Shown: positions 18,014 to 28,144 of the stretch, piece after piece | Numbering within the stretch: the stretch's first letter is position 1 | Layout: each line of letters opens with the position of its first letter | Source of the DNA: Cyanobacteria bacterium FACHB-502 | GTDB lineage: Bacteria > Cyanobacteriota > Cyanobacteriia > Elainellales > Elainellaceae | Assembly: GCA_014695325.1 (NCBI GenBank) | Contig: JACJNZ010000039.1 | Span: 496,001 to 560,000, forward strand | Direction: 5' to 3' | DNA length: 64,000 bases | The notes under the pieces: model-generated | Told to the model about the DNA's origin: nothing | What the model saw: only the letters and a program-made list of their open reading frames with translations | Database searches by the model: none | Program-made: the position numbers and the translations under genes

Positions 18014-21000
18014 CTACGGTGAAGCAGGAGCCGCTGGAGGAGCGGGCGCATCTGCCGGAGGAGCCACTGGAGCAGCAGGAGGAACTGGGGATGCTTCAGG
18101 TGTTACCACGGGGGCAACAGGCGGGGGAGCCACTGGAGCATCTGCCGGAGCTGGCGGGGGCGCGGCGGGAGCATCTGCCGGAGGAGCCACTGGAGCAGTA
18201 GGAGGAGCAGTTTGGACAGGAGGAACCGCTGGGGCTGCCGGAGGCGCGGTGGGAGCTGTCGGGGGAGCTACCGGAGAAGCCGGGGGATCAGTGGGGGCAG
18301 GCACAGGCTGCGGTTGAGGTTCAGGCGGAGCAGAAAGCTCTGACCAGAGCGAGAATCCGAGCAGCGCGGCAATAAATCCGACGATCGAAAACAGAATGAG
18401 CGTAAATATCCCGGTTGAACTAGAGGCTGGGCGAGACGGTGAGGAAGACACGACGACTCTGGGCGGAGCAGCACTCGGCTCAGCAGGAGGGTACACCTGA
18501 TTTGGTACAGGCTGGACAAAATCAGAAGATTCAAGCTGGCGTTCCAGATCTTCCTGAGACTGTTCCTGCCACTCTGAATCGTCTGCCTCGATCGCAGGAG
18601 CAGTTTCAGAATGGGCAGGCATTGCGGGACTGGTATCATCCAGCCAATCGTCAGACAGATCCAGATTCGGTTCGACAGCAGCAGGCACGTCAGAGGCAGC
18701 CATTGAAGCCGCTGCAAACGGGGTCGCTGCAAACGGAATTTGTGTGGGCTGGTGTGCATTCTCCGATCGATCGAGGAACTCGGTTTCCGCGAGGATTTCG
18801 CGATCGGCTACTGGCTCCGAGCTTAGCTCCGGTTCTTCCACCGGGGACAGCTCTTCTTCCAGGCCAAACTGTCGATTAAGGAAGTCGAGCAGAGGTTCGT
18901 TCTCAGGGGAAGCTGAAACGGGATCTGAAAGATCTGCCGGGGTTTCTGAAACGGGTTCCGGGTTGAAATCGGCAAATGGCTCCGAGAAGGACTGCTGAAG
19001 CACAGGGTCTTCTGAAGGGTCATCTAGAACAGGGTTATCTAGAGCAGGATTATCCAGGGCAAAGTCATTAGGCGCGACATCCTCCGGCTGGTTGCCCAGC
19101 AACTCCTGAAGCTGTTCGTCGGTTAATTCCTCCAGTAAGGAAGGCTCCTCCAGCGTGGTCAGATCGCCGTAATCTTCCTGATTTAGGCTGTTCTGGAAGC
19201 CGAGCGACAGTTCCAACGGATTGTCCTGTAAATCGTCACGCTGTAAATCGTCACCTTGTAAATCATTCACAAGCTGATCTGGATCGATCGCCTCCGACAA
19301 GCTCAGAGTATTTGCCAGCGAGGTATCGGCATCGTCGGTAGCCATTTCGGGCAAAGCAGCGTCAAAGCCTGCGAGGTCAGCTGCAAACGGGTCTTCGTGC
19401 GAAGGAATGACCTGATCATCGGGGAGGTCGATGTCTGGCATATCGGTCAAGACTGCCAAATCAGGCAGATCGTTATCGGCCAAATCATGCTCTACGATCG
19501 TCACTTCGTCTTCAAAGCTCAAATCCGGCAGGACGGTTTCTGCGGTCGAGGGCGCATCATCCAGAACAGAGTCCGAAGCAATGATTTCTTCGGAATATTC
19601 CGGGACAAGCGGCTCCAGGATGAGATCCGCATTTGTCAGGTCTTCAGGAAAACTAGATTGCTCTGCAAAATCGGGCAAAGCAGGTTCTTCCAGGTCAGCA
19701 GGTTCGCCCAGGTCTAAATCCAGTGGGCTGCCCCAAGCTGCGATATCAGCAGAGTCGTCAGACACATCATCGGATGCAAGCTCCCAGGAGTTTTGGAAGC
19801 TGTCTTCGGTCACGCTGTCTTCTTCCTCGGCAAACAGGTTTTCGATCTGGGCTTCGAGCTGCTCCTGGGTAATCTCAGGCTGAGCGGGTTCGGGCTCAAT
19901 GTCTGATGGGGCAAATTCTAATGGAGCAAATTCAGCTGAAGCGTTTTCTGAAGGGTCCTCAGACGTTTCCTCAAAAGTCAGCTCCTCCAGAAGATCGGCT
20001 TCGGGGGTAAACGAGGGTTCGGGAGGCACATCGTTAAACAGAGCATCAGCGGCGGCTTCGGAGCTAGCTTCCCCACTGAAGCCAAAATTGGGCATATCTT
20101 CGTGGATCAAAAAGTCCTCGGAGGGTGCAGTCGAGAGTTCTGCCGCCGGATCGCCCGAATCGATCTGATCTGCAAACCAATCGGTCAGATCGAGATTGTC
20201 ATTATTATTTCGATCGCTTACGTCTGAATTGTTTACGTCCGAATCACCCACATCTGAATTGCTGGCTTCCAAATCGCCTGCTTCCCCAAAATCTGCAAAA
20301 GGTTCTGCGGTGGCAGCAGATTCCTCAATTCCCGCTGTAGGAAACTGCGAACCAACCGATTCAGCAGGCGTTTCAGCGGGGAAAAAATCAGTTGGGAAAT
20401 CGATCGGGTCGGAGCCCGTGGGAAACTCCTGAGCCAAAACATCCTGCTCAGACGTAGTAACGAATTCTTCTGGGGCAAATCCTTCTAGTCCGAGTTCCCC
20501 TGCAAGAGACTCCTCAGAGGGCGAAGATTCGATCCACTGATCCTGGAGCATCACCTCGGGCAGCATTTCGGCTTCGGTTGCCATTTCATCCAAAAAGTCG
20601 AGCGACTCAGAAGTTGACTCAAGATTTGGATCAAAATTTGACTCAGACTCTGACTCAAAACCTGGCTCAAAACCTAGCTCATCGATCAAATTCGCATCCA
20701 ACGCTTCGGATTCTGAAATGCCAAACTCCAGACTGTCAAAGTCTAAAGGCTCAGAGGCAACCATAAACAAATTCTCATCGATCGCGCTTGAGAGACCTGG
20801 AGGCATCGCTGGATCATCGATCGCCCTGTCCCCTTCTTCCTGCGCTGGAAACGCAAAATTGTCATCGGTTTGCAGCAAGCCCATTTCATCGATCGCGAAA
20901 TCTGCTTCGCTCATCCCGGGGTCGTTACCTTGATCAATACCAGCCTCAAAAGTACCAGCCTCAAAATCGTCAGAGCCAAACAGTGCCCGATCGAGTGCGT

Positions 21001-22489
21001 CGTCTGCTGTTTCAGGTGGAGCGATTTCTTCTGGGGCTGCCGCTTCTGAAAACAGATCGGCAATGGCGGCTTCGTCTGGCGGGATTTCGGGTGCAGCGTC
21101 TTCAGAAAAAGCGTCTTCAGAAAACAGATCAAGCATGGCGGCTTCGTTGCCCGCACCAAAGTCAGCCGAAACGTCCTCGCTAGCGTCATTCCCGACAAGC
21201 TCATCTCCAGCAAAATCATCAGATGAATCGAAGACGATCGTTTCCTCAATCAGAATTACTTCTTCTGTAAAAAGCGGTTCTCCATTTTCTGCTGAGACAT
21301 CTACGGAAAATAGATCGACCAGGACAGTGGTGGAATCAGGCGCGTCATCAGGATTTTGCGTTTCCCCGAATGCAGCTTCAAACGCATCAGCAGATTCATC
21401 GCTGCTATCGCCAATTTCACTGCGACCACCCTCATCCGCACTCATTCCAGTGTCTTCCTCGCCATCAAGTGCCGCCAGCAAATCATCAACGCTCGTCAAC
21501 GGAACTGCGGCAGCCTCAAACTCCATCTCGTCGGTGGTTGCCGGGTCATTGGGGCTGTCTGCAAACAGATCGTCGATCATTCCAGCCGCAGGACGATCGG
21601 ACCCGGCAGCATCAGCCTGAGGCAGGTCTTCCCAGGGGTCAGTCAGCACCGGGTCAGGGGAACGGTCGGGCAGCTTCGTCTCGATCGATTCGTCGGCAAA
21701 CAAGTCTTGCAAGCTGCTCAGGTCATCGAGGGCACTGGGTGCGGCAGGGTCAGGACTGACATCCAATTCAGCCGAAAACTGATCCAGATCGCTTTCTGAA
21801 CGGGTCGCGTCTGAATCGGCAAACAGATCTTGCAGAAGATCATTCGATTGGTCTTGCGCCTGCTCATCCCAAATTGCTCCGAGTTCGGCTTCCAGATCAG
21901 CCTGATTGCTCGACGGCGGCAGCGGCGTTTCGCTCAATCCCTCTAAAGCAGCGGATAAGTCTGAGCCTGCTAAACCCTGAACGTCGGAAGCTTCTGGAAA
22001 GAGCAAATCCGGCAACGGCTCAGATGCGGCAGACGGTGAAGCCATGCCTTCAGCGAAATCAGATTCAGGGAAATCGGGTTCTAAACTGGGCGCGATCGTC
22101 TCTTCGGAAAACTGTGAAGCCCCTGAGGCATCGGCCAGGGAACCCGCTTCGGTGATGGACTGATTCGGCACATCACCCAGCAAATCAGCCGGGGACACTT
22201 CCAGATACAATTCCTGCATCCAGGCAGGAAAACTCGCGCCCGTCTGCTGTCCCATAATGCGAATCGATCGAATCGACTCAATCCCGAGATTGTGAATGCC
22301 CTTCTCGACAAACGCAGTCAATGCCTGACGATTGGGGACGCGATCGGCTTCGAGGGTAACTTCCAGCGCATTGCCCTGCCGCTCCACTGTTGCCGTCATG
22401 CCCTTGGGCTGAAGCGACTGATTCATCAGAGCTGCGATCGCCTGCGGATCACCCTGCTGTGCCAGTTCGATTAAACGTAGTTCTGCCAT
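18014..22489 (-). CDS. 1491-residue acidic single-span membrane protein with repeated DLF motifs
   Basis: An N-terminal globular domain (about 1-100, LRLIELAQQGDPQAIAALMN..., ending FPAWMQELYLEV) of a type I recall in other cyanobacterial proteins. Then about 1200 residues of low-complexity, strongly acidic, Asp/Glu/Ser/Pro-rich sequence without apparent fold. A short basic stretch (RVVVSSSPSRPASSS), one transmembrane helix (about 1360-1385, GIFTLILFSIVGFIAALLGF) and a roughly 105-residue Pro/Ala tail follow. The acidic part repeats the linear motif DLF[AS] at least six times (QDLFADSD, QDLFADES, DDLFADSP, VDLFSVDV, LDLFSEDA, ADLFSEAA). By the positive-inside rule the acidic region should be cytoplasmic and the Pro-rich tail periplasmic. 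A tethered scaffold is inferred; the function is unknown. Confidence 0.8.
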   Translation of the reverse strand: MAELRLIELAQQGDPQAIAALMNQSLQPKGMTATVERQGNALEVTLEADRVPNRQALTAFVEKGIHNLGIESIRSIRIMGQQTGASFPAWMQELYLEVSPADLLGDVPNQSITEAGSLADASGASQFSEETIAPSLEPDFPESDFAEGMASPSAASEPLPDLLFPEASDVQGLAGSDLSAALEGLSETPLPPSSNQADLEAELGAIWDEQAQDQSNDLLQDLFADSDATRSESDLDQFSAELDVSPDPAAPSALDDLSSLQDLFADESIETKLPDRSPDPVLTDPWEDLPQADAAGSDRPAAGMIDDLFADSPNDPATTDEMEFEAAAVPLTSVDDLLAALDGEEDTGMSADEGGRSEIGDSSDESADAFEAAFGETQNPDDAPDSTTVLVDLFSVDVSAENGEPLFTEEVILIEETIVFDSSDDFAGDELVGNDASEDVSADFGAGNEAAMLDLFSEDAFSEDAAPEIPPDEAAIADLFSEAAAPEEIAPPETADDALDRALFGSDDFEAGTFEAGIDQGNDPGMSEADFAIDEMGLLQTDDNFAFPAQEEGDRAIDDPAMPPGLSSAIDENLFMVASEPLDFDSLEFGISESEALDANLIDELGFEPGFESESESNFDPNLESTSESLDFLDEMATEAEMLPEVMLQDQWIESSPSEESLAGELGLEGFAPEEFVTTSEQDVLAQEFPTGSDPIDFPTDFFPAETPAESVGSQFPTAGIEESAATAEPFADFGEAGDLEASNSDVGDSDVNNSDVSDRNNNDNLDLTDWFADQIDSGDPAAELSTAPSEDFLIHEDMPNFGFSGEASSEAAADALFNDVPPEPSFTPEADLLEELTFEETSEDPSENASAEFAPLEFAPSDIEPEPAQPEITQEQLEAQIENLFAEEEDSVTEDSFQNSWELASDDVSDDSADIAAWGSPLDLDLGEPADLEEPALPDFAEQSSFPEDLTNADLILEPLVPEYSEEIIASDSVLDDAPSTAETVLPDLSFEDEVTIVEHDLADNDLPDLAVLTDMPDIDLPDDQVIPSHEDPFAADLAGFDAALPEMATDDADTSLANTLSLSEAIDPDQLVNDLQGDDLQRDDLQDNPLELSLGFQNSLNQEDYGDLTTLEEPSLLEELTDEQLQELLGNQPEDVAPNDFALDNPALDNPVLDDPSEDPVLQQSFSEPFADFNPEPVSETPADLSDPVSASPENEPLLDFLNRQFGLEEELSPVEEPELSSEPVADREILAETEFLDRSENAHQPTQIPFAATPFAAASMAASDVPAAVEPNLDLSDDWLDDTSPAMPAHSETAPAIEADDSEWQEQSQEDLERQLESSDFVQPVPNQVYPPAEPSAAPPRVVVSSSPSRPASSSTGIFTLILFSIVGFIAALLGFSLWSELSAPPEPQPQPVPAPTDPPASPVAPPTAPTAPPAAPAVPPVQTAPPTAPVAPPADAPAAPPPAPADAPVAPPPVAPVVTPEASPVPPAAPVAPPADAPAPPAAPASP

Positions 22490-22659
22490 AACTCCCTTTG
22501 CCCCATCAATCGTTTTGCTTAACTTTTGCTTTACAATCTTGGCAACGGCTTTTCCCGATCCGGTATAGGATGCCCGATTTACGTTCCCTACATACCTTGT
22601 TTGCTGTCTTGTCTGCTAAATCGTTCCATTGCCTGTCTTAACCGTCAGACCTTAAACCT

Positions 22660-24252
22660 ATGAGTATTGGCTATCTTGCCCTGGTCTTGCACGCCCACTT
22701 GCCTTTCGTCAGACATCCTGAAAGCGACTATGTCTTAGAAGAAGAGTGGCTATTTGAGGCGATTACTGAAACCTACATTCCGCTGCTGCACGTCTTTGAA
22801 GGACTCAAGCAAGACGGAATCGATTTCAAAATGACCATGAGCATGACACCGCCGCTTGTGTCGATGCTGCGAGATCCATTACTCCAAGAACGCTACGATC
22901 ATCATTTGGCTCAACTCGAAGAATTAGCAGAAAGAGAAGTCGAGCATTACGCCCAAAATGGACATCTCCGATATCTGGCTGAATTCTATGCCACTGAGTT
23001 TAACAAGGTACGCGAAACATGGGAGCGTTATAACCATGATTTAGTCGCCGGATTTAAGCAATTTCTAGACAGTAACAATCTGGAGATTATTACCTGTGGG
23101 GCGACCCATGGCTACTTTCCCTTAATGAAAATGTACCCGCAGGCAGTCTGGGCACAGATTCAAGTTGCCTGTGAACATTATGAACAGCATTTTGGACGAT
23201 CGCCAAATGGCATCTGGCTACCGGAGTGTGCTTATTACGACGGATTAGAGCGCATGATCGCCGATGCCGGACTGCGCTACTTTCTCACTGATGGTCACGG
23301 CATTCTCTACGCCCGTCCCCGTCCCCGCTTTGGAACCTATGCGCCCATTTTCACTGAAACCGGTGTGGCAGTCTTTGGGCGCGATCACGAATCATCGCAG
23401 CAGGTTTGGTCTTCAGAGGTGGGTTATCCAGGTGCGCCGGAATATCGCGAGTTTTACCGCGATCTAGGCTGGGATGCGGACTACGAGTACATCAAGCCCT
23501 ACATCATGCCCAACGGGCAGCGCAAAAACACAGGGATTAAATATCACAAAATCACCGGACGCGGACTGGGACTGAGCGACAAATCCCTCTACGACCCCTA
23601 CTGGGCACGGGAAAAAGCCGCCGAACACGCGGGCAACTTTATGTATAACCGCGAACAGCAGGTCGAACACCTCTACGGCATTATGCAGCGTCCGCCGATT
23701 ATCGTCTCGCCCTATGACGCAGAGCTTTTTGGTCACTGGTGGTACGAAGGTCCGTGGTTTCTCGACTACCTGTTCCGCAAAACCTGGTACGACCAGAAAG
23801 CCTACGAAATGATTCACTTGGCGGACTATCTGAAACGTCATCCGTCGCAGCAGGTTTGTCGTCCGTCGCAGTCGAGCTGGGGTTTTCGTGGTTTCCACGA
23901 GTATTGGCTGAATGAAACCAACGCCTGGATCTATCCCCATCTGCACAAAGCTGCCGAGCGCATGATCGATCTATCGCACCGCGAACCGAGCGACGAACTC
24001 GAATGGCGTGCCCTAAACCAGGCGGCAAGAGAACTGCTGCTGGCGCAATCTTCGGATTGGGCATTTATTATGCGAACCGGAACAATGGTTCCCTACGCTG
24101 TCCGCCGCACCCGATCGCACCTCCAAAGATTTAACAAACTGTGGGAAGACCTAAACCAGGGCAAAATTGATTCGGGCTGGTTAGAAAAGGTTGAAGCGAT
24201 CGACAATATCTTTCCAGAGGTGAACTATCGGGTTTATCGACCGCTGGGCTAA
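22660..24252 (+). CDS. GH57 1,4-alpha-glucan branching enzyme
   Basis: 530 aa. GH57 regions are clear: HAHLPFVRHP at the N-terminus, the nucleophile Glu in GIWLPECAYYDGLE, and the acid Asp in SPYDAELFGHWWYEGP, followed by the C-terminal helical domain (SQSSWGFRGFHEYWLN). This matches GH57 branching enzymes (Thermococcus TK1436 type), which introduce alpha-1,6 branches into glycogen, and is distinct from the GH13 GlgB. A second, different GH57 protein lies at 50929. Divergent from the acidic-protein gene, with a 170-bp shared promoter region. Confidence 0.92.
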   Translation: MSIGYLALVLHAHLPFVRHPESDYVLEEEWLFEAITETYIPLLHVFEGLKQDGIDFKMTMSMTPPLVSMLRDPLLQERYDHHLAQLEELAEREVEHYAQNGHLRYLAEFYATEFNKVRETWERYNHDLVAGFKQFLDSNNLEIITCGATHGYFPLMKMYPQAVWAQIQVACEHYEQHFGRSPNGIWLPECAYYDGLERMIADAGLRYFLTDGHGILYARPRPRFGTYAPIFTETGVAVFGRDHESSQQVWSSEVGYPGAPEYREFYRDLGWDADYEYIKPYIMPNGQRKNTGIKYHKITGRGLGLSDKSLYDPYWAREKAAEHAGNFMYNREQQVEHLYGIMQRPPIIVSPYDAELFGHWWYEGPWFLDYLFRKTWYDQKAYEMIHLADYLKRHPSQQVCRPSQSSWGFRGFHEYWLNETNAWIYPHLHKAAERMIDLSHREPSDELEWRALNQAARELLLAQSSDWAFIMRTGTMVPYAVRRTRSHLQRFNKLWEDLNQGKIDSGWLEKVEAIDNIFPEVNYRVYRPLG

Positions 24253-24306
24253 TCCTCCTGGCTAATCCTCGAACAGACCTGATCAATCCTCCTACCCGCG
24301 CATCAG

Positions 24307-24498
24307 CTAGCGATCGTTAATCTCAACCACAATTTTGGTGGTTTTTTTGCCGCCGTCTTTCTTTTGTTCGTATTCAGCCAGTGCCTCCAGAAGTTTTTGT
24401 TCTGGGGTCTTTGGTTTTTCATCTTTTTTCTTAGGAGCCGTATCTTGCCAAAAAACAATTCCAAAGATTGCCAGAACTGAGAGTAATATCGCTTCCAC
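24307..24498 (-). CDS. Small single-span membrane protein
   Basis: 63 aa from a GTG at 24498, preceded at 9-nt spacing by a strong Shine-Dalgarno AGAAGGAG. This fixes the start and supports a real gene. An N-terminal hydrophobic helix (about 2-17, EAILLSVLAIFGIVFW) is followed by a Lys/Glu-rich soluble tail (KKKDEKPKTPEQKLLEALAE). No family recognised. Convergent with the branching enzyme gene. Confidence 0.65.
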   Translation of the reverse strand: MEAILLSVLAIFGIVFWQDTAPKKKDEKPKTPEQKLLEALAEYEQKKDGGKKTTKIVVEINDR

Positions 24499-24876
24499 GG
24501 GTAATAACTCCTTCTTAAAATTAGTTCAATTGCACTCAATTCTATTCGACAAGACACTGATTGATTTCTGTTCTTATACAAGGGATCAATAAGAATTTCC
24601 AGATTCGCTCCAGGCAGGCTAGAAAGCGCGCAATTGGTTGATTTCAAAGGAGAAGCGATCGAAAAGTTGGATAACAATTAGCTAACTCGATCATTGCAAT
24701 TTAATCAGCGGCAATCAACTAGGAAATGGCAAAGTTGCTTTCAGAAACTCCCCTACTAAATTGCGTCTTGCTGTAATTCGTTCAGATTAGTTTGCTGTTT
24801 GAGCAGATTTATCGATCGCAAAAAAAGTATTACAAGAGCGAAAAGACTTTTATAGTTTTGTCCTTTGAAAAGGATT

Positions 24877-24899
24877 AAAAAAGGTGGGAGATACCCACC
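24877..24899 (-). terminator. Intrinsic terminator of the YiaA-like gene
   Basis: On the minus strand: GGTGGG-TATCT-CCCACC followed by TTTTTT. It lies 45 bp beyond the stop codon of the YiaA-like gene. Confidence 0.85.
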
Positions 24900-24943
24900 C
24901 TGTTCGCTCAAAATGTTCTGGTTTTCCCCAAAAATTCGGTTGT

Positions 24944-25225
24944 TTAGCGCAGTGGATGATGCTCAGCCAGCAGTTTTTCGACTCTTGCTTCATCGACTTT
25001 TGCCAGCAGTCTTTTCGACTCATGCTCATCCCGCACGGTCTTAGTGAGGCTGATCGTGGAACCGAGCGTGAACGCCATGCCCATGCCGAGATAGCCCTTC
25101 ACCCAGCCATCCACAGGCAAATAAAGAATGCCGATCGCCGTAGCAGAAGTTGAGATCGCAAACGAAAGCCAGGTTTGGATAATCCAGGCTTGGCTATGAG
25201 ATTGAGCGGTTCGAAGTTCTTTCAT
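24944..25225 (-). CDS. YiaA/YiaB-type two-helix membrane protein
   Basis: 93 aa from the ATG at 25225; an in-frame ATG 33 bp further upstream gives a non-conserved leader, and neither has a clear Shine-Dalgarno. Two transmembrane helices (WIIQTWLSFAISTSATAIGILYL and GYLGMGMAFTLGSTISL) and the loop PVDGWVKGY match the YiaAB two-helix domain family. The charged tail (TVRDEHESKRLLAKVDEAR) is cytoplasmic by charge. The family has no established biochemical role. Confidence 0.85.
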   Translation of the reverse strand: MKELRTAQSHSQAWIIQTWLSFAISTSATAIGILYLPVDGWVKGYLGMGMAFTLGSTISLTKTVRDEHESKRLLAKVDEARVEKLLAEHHPLR

Positions 25226-25504
25226 ACGAGTGAGGTGTAGAAGCGAGGTGACTTTCATCTTATCGATTGGATTTTTTGCCTAATTTCAAGAATGTGACAG
25301 TTGCGACATTGCCTTTTGGGTGTGACATTGCCTGTTGGGTGATGCCAGAGGTGGGGAACTGCTTCGCTTCGTCCTTAATCTCGATATGATGCTGCTAAGT
25401 TGCTAAGATCCTGCTAATCCGCTTCATTCCATTGCTCGCTTTTTTGCCCACGTTACTTTGCTGCTCACTGCCCACTTTTTTCTGCTCACTGTTTGCCTGC
25501 CGCC

Positions 25505-27445
25505 ATGAATGACACTGTTCTTGATGTTCGTAACCTGCACGTTCAGTTTCAGACCTCTAATCGCATTACTAAAGCCGTAGACGGCATCTCATTTCAGGTC
25601 AAACGCGGGCAAACCCTGGGAATTGTAGGCGAGTCTGGTTCTGGAAAGTCAGTGACTTCGCTGGCAGTCATGGGGCTAATTCCCTCGCCGGGGCGGATTC
25701 CTGAGGGCGAAGTCTGGTTTCAGCCCAACCCTGAAGCGGAGCCTGTGAACCTTCGATCGCTCACGTCAGAGCAGATGCAGCACTATCGCGGCGGTCGGGT
25801 ATCGATGATTTTTCAGGAGCCGCTCAGTTCGCTCAATCCGGTCTACACCTGTGGCTTTCAATTGGTCGAGGCAATTCGGCAGCATGAACCAAATATTTCC
25901 CCTTCAGAAGCGCGACGACGGGCGATCGGCTTATTGCAGGAAGTGAAGCTCGTGCCTTCTGATGAAGAACTTCAGCAGCAGGCGATTGACTCCTGGCAAA
26001 AAGAGCATCTGGGCAGTAGTTCGAGAGACAGTGTGAAGGGCAGTTTGGGCGATCGAGAAATTACCAGTCTGGTCAACGAGCAAAAGTACGCCATGCTGGA
26101 ACGCTACCCCCATCAGCTTTCGGGCGGACAGATTCAGCGGGTCATGATTGCGATGGCGATTTCCTGTAATCCGGCACTGCTGATCGCCGACGAGCCAACC
26201 ACTGCGCTAGATGTCACCGTGCAGGCGCGAATTCTGGATCTGCTGCGGGAACTGCGCGATCGACGGGGAATGTCGATCATGTTTATCACGCACGATCTGG
26301 GCTTAATTGCCGATATTGCCGATCAGGTCGCGGTGATGTATCAGGGCAAGATTGTGGAGTCGGGTGCGGTGTGGGATATTTTCTCGAATCCGCAGCATCC
26401 CTATACGAAAGGACTGCTTGCCTGCCGTCCCCAGCCCACGCGCCACCTGCGAGTTTTGCCGACCATCACCGACTTTATGGAAGTGAGCACCAGTCCCAGT
26501 GGGGAAATGATCATTCGCGAGAAGTCACTGAGTGTGGATCAGGCATTGCGATCGAATGCGGCAATCAGCCCGGAAGAAGACCATCAGCGGGTGATCGCCC
26601 TTCAGCAGCAGTCCCCCATCTTGTCGGTGCAGAATTTGCAGGTGGGCTATCCGATTCACGGTATTTTTGGACGGGCACAGCGACTGGCGATGGCAGTCAA
26701 CGGCGTTTCATTTCAGGTGTATCCGGGGGAAACGCTGGGTCTGGTGGGCGAGTCCGGCTGCGGCAAAACGACCCTGGCGCGAACGCTGCTGCACCTGGTC
26801 AAGCCAACGGCAGGACAAATTGTTTTTGAAAACAAAGACATTACTCGCGCCAACGGTGGCAAGCTGCGGCAGCTTCGACGCGAAATGCAGATTATCTTTC
26901 AAGATCCGTTTAGTTCGCTCGACCCGCGCATTACGATCGGCGAAGCAATCATGGAACCGCTGATGATTCACAAGGTCGGCAAGAGCCGGCGCGATCGGCT
27001 GGAGCGAATGTCTTACCTGCTCGATCGGGTGGGACTCAATCCAGAATTTAGCAATCGCTATCCCCACGAGTTTTCCGGCGGTCAGCGGCAGCGAGTTTGC
27101 ATTGCCCGTGCCCTGGCACTGAACCCGAAATTTATTATTTGCGACGAATCGGTTTCTGCGCTGGATGTGTCGGTGCAGGCGCAGGTGCTGAATTTGCTGA
27201 AAGAACTTCAGGAAGAATTTAAGCTCACTTATATTTTCATTTCGCACGATTTGAGCGTGGTTAAGTTTATGAGCGATCGCATTATGGTGATGAACCGGGG
27301 CAGGATCGAAGAAATTGACACTGCCGATTCGATTTATCGCCGTCCACAAACGGAATATACCAAGCACCTGATTGCGGCAATTCCCTTAGGCAATTTGGAC
27401 ACGATCCGCGATCGGCAGACCCGGCGAGGATTTGCAGTGAGCTAA
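25505..27445 (+). CDS. Fused duplicated ABC ATPase, dipeptide/oligopeptide-uptake type
   Basis: 646 aa from the ATG at 25505 (an in-frame TTG lies 12 bp upstream). Two complete nucleotide-binding domains: Walker A GESGSGKS and GESGCGKT, signatures LSGGQIQRV and FSGGQRQRV, Walker B LLIADEPTT and FIICDESVSALD. The first half ends with the oligopeptide-transporter C-terminal region (HPYTKGLLACRP), as in GsiA/YejF/DdpD-DdpF-type fused subunits. It would energise import of peptides, or of glutathione- or nickel-like substrates. No permease or binding protein is adjacent, so partners are encoded elsewhere, as is common in cyanobacteria. Confidence 0.93.
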   Translation: MNDTVLDVRNLHVQFQTSNRITKAVDGISFQVKRGQTLGIVGESGSGKSVTSLAVMGLIPSPGRIPEGEVWFQPNPEAEPVNLRSLTSEQMQHYRGGRVSMIFQEPLSSLNPVYTCGFQLVEAIRQHEPNISPSEARRRAIGLLQEVKLVPSDEELQQQAIDSWQKEHLGSSSRDSVKGSLGDREITSLVNEQKYAMLERYPHQLSGGQIQRVMIAMAISCNPALLIADEPTTALDVTVQARILDLLRELRDRRGMSIMFITHDLGLIADIADQVAVMYQGKIVESGAVWDIFSNPQHPYTKGLLACRPQPTRHLRVLPTITDFMEVSTSPSGEMIIREKSLSVDQALRSNAAISPEEDHQRVIALQQQSPILSVQNLQVGYPIHGIFGRAQRLAMAVNGVSFQVYPGETLGLVGESGCGKTTLARTLLHLVKPTAGQIVFENKDITRANGGKLRQLRREMQIIFQDPFSSLDPRITIGEAIMEPLMIHKVGKSRRDRLERMSYLLDRVGLNPEFSNRYPHEFSGGQRQRVCIARALALNPKFIICDESVSALDVSVQAQVLNLLKELQEEFKLTYIFISHDLSVVKFMSDRIMVMNRGRIEEIDTADSIYRRPQTEYTKHLIAAIPLGNLDTIRDRQTRRGFAVS

Positions 27446-27766
27446 AAGCGGCAATGCGGCAACCGGAACAAGCGAGCCAGGAAGCGCAGGTCATTCACTG
27501 AACTCAGTCCATACTGCTTCCAAACTCAGGGATCGTTGAGAATCTACTGCCGTCCGTAGCATCAAAACCTACTTCAGCAGAAACACTTTGAGCTTCAAGC
27601 CCCGATCGTTTTAAGAACTCAAGCCGTTCAAGCTAGCCGCACAGTCAGCTTCATTTGCGAATTGTATAAGCTGCGCGTCTTGAGCGATCGTCCCGGCTAG
27701 GTCGGTATCAGCTTCGCTATCAGGTCACTTCGGTAGACAATTCTCCCACTGTCCCCCAGCCCTTAG
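27446..27766. other. 321-bp region without recognisable gene
   Basis: Between the ABC ATPase and the subtilase remnant. No long frame, RNA or clear repeat. It may be further decayed subtilase sequence, but I cannot align it. Confidence 0.4.
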
Positions 27767-28024
27767 AACTGGACAGCAGACTTTTCAAATCCGGTGGGCA
27801 ACCAGGCGATCGACTTCGACTATATAACGGCTCCTGGTGAAGACCTCTTCTCGACCTATTCCTCTATTCAGCAGCAATCTTATCAGCTTCAGCGGCGGTA
27901 CGTTTTTTGCGGCTCCCTTTGTGGCTGGCATTGCGACTCTGATGCTCAGCGCAAACCCGATCCTGGCTCCGGCTCAAATCAAAGCAACTCTCACCCAAAC
28001 TGCTGGGAATATGCTGCCTGGCTA
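27767..28024 (+). pseudogene. Subtilisin-like (S8) protease remnant
   Basis: Two adjacent frames together read as the C-terminal part of a subtilase. 27767-27865 gives ADFSNPVGNQAIDFDYITAP then GEDLFSTYSS. After a +1 shift, 27890-28024 gives SFSGGTFFAAPFVAGIATLM then LSANPILAPAQIKATLTQTA. The catalytic Ser expected in GTSxAAPxVAG is Phe here (GTFFAAP), and the N-terminal two thirds with Asp and His are missing. Frameshift, truncation and loss of the nucleophile make it non-functional. Confidence 0.8.
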
Positions 28025-28144
28025 AATTCCCCAGAAACACCAATCCAATTGGCATCCGGCTCAATTATCTCATTGCGCTTGATCCCCGATTACGATACTG
28101 TTAATCGACGATGGGGCTTATTTACAGACTGAAATTCGTGAATT

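Noticed and set aside
18439-22155. Several long Ser-, Arg- or Gln-rich frames inside the acidic-protein gene
   Set aside because: They are low-complexity readings of the Asp/Glu/Ser codons of the minus-strand gene in other frames.
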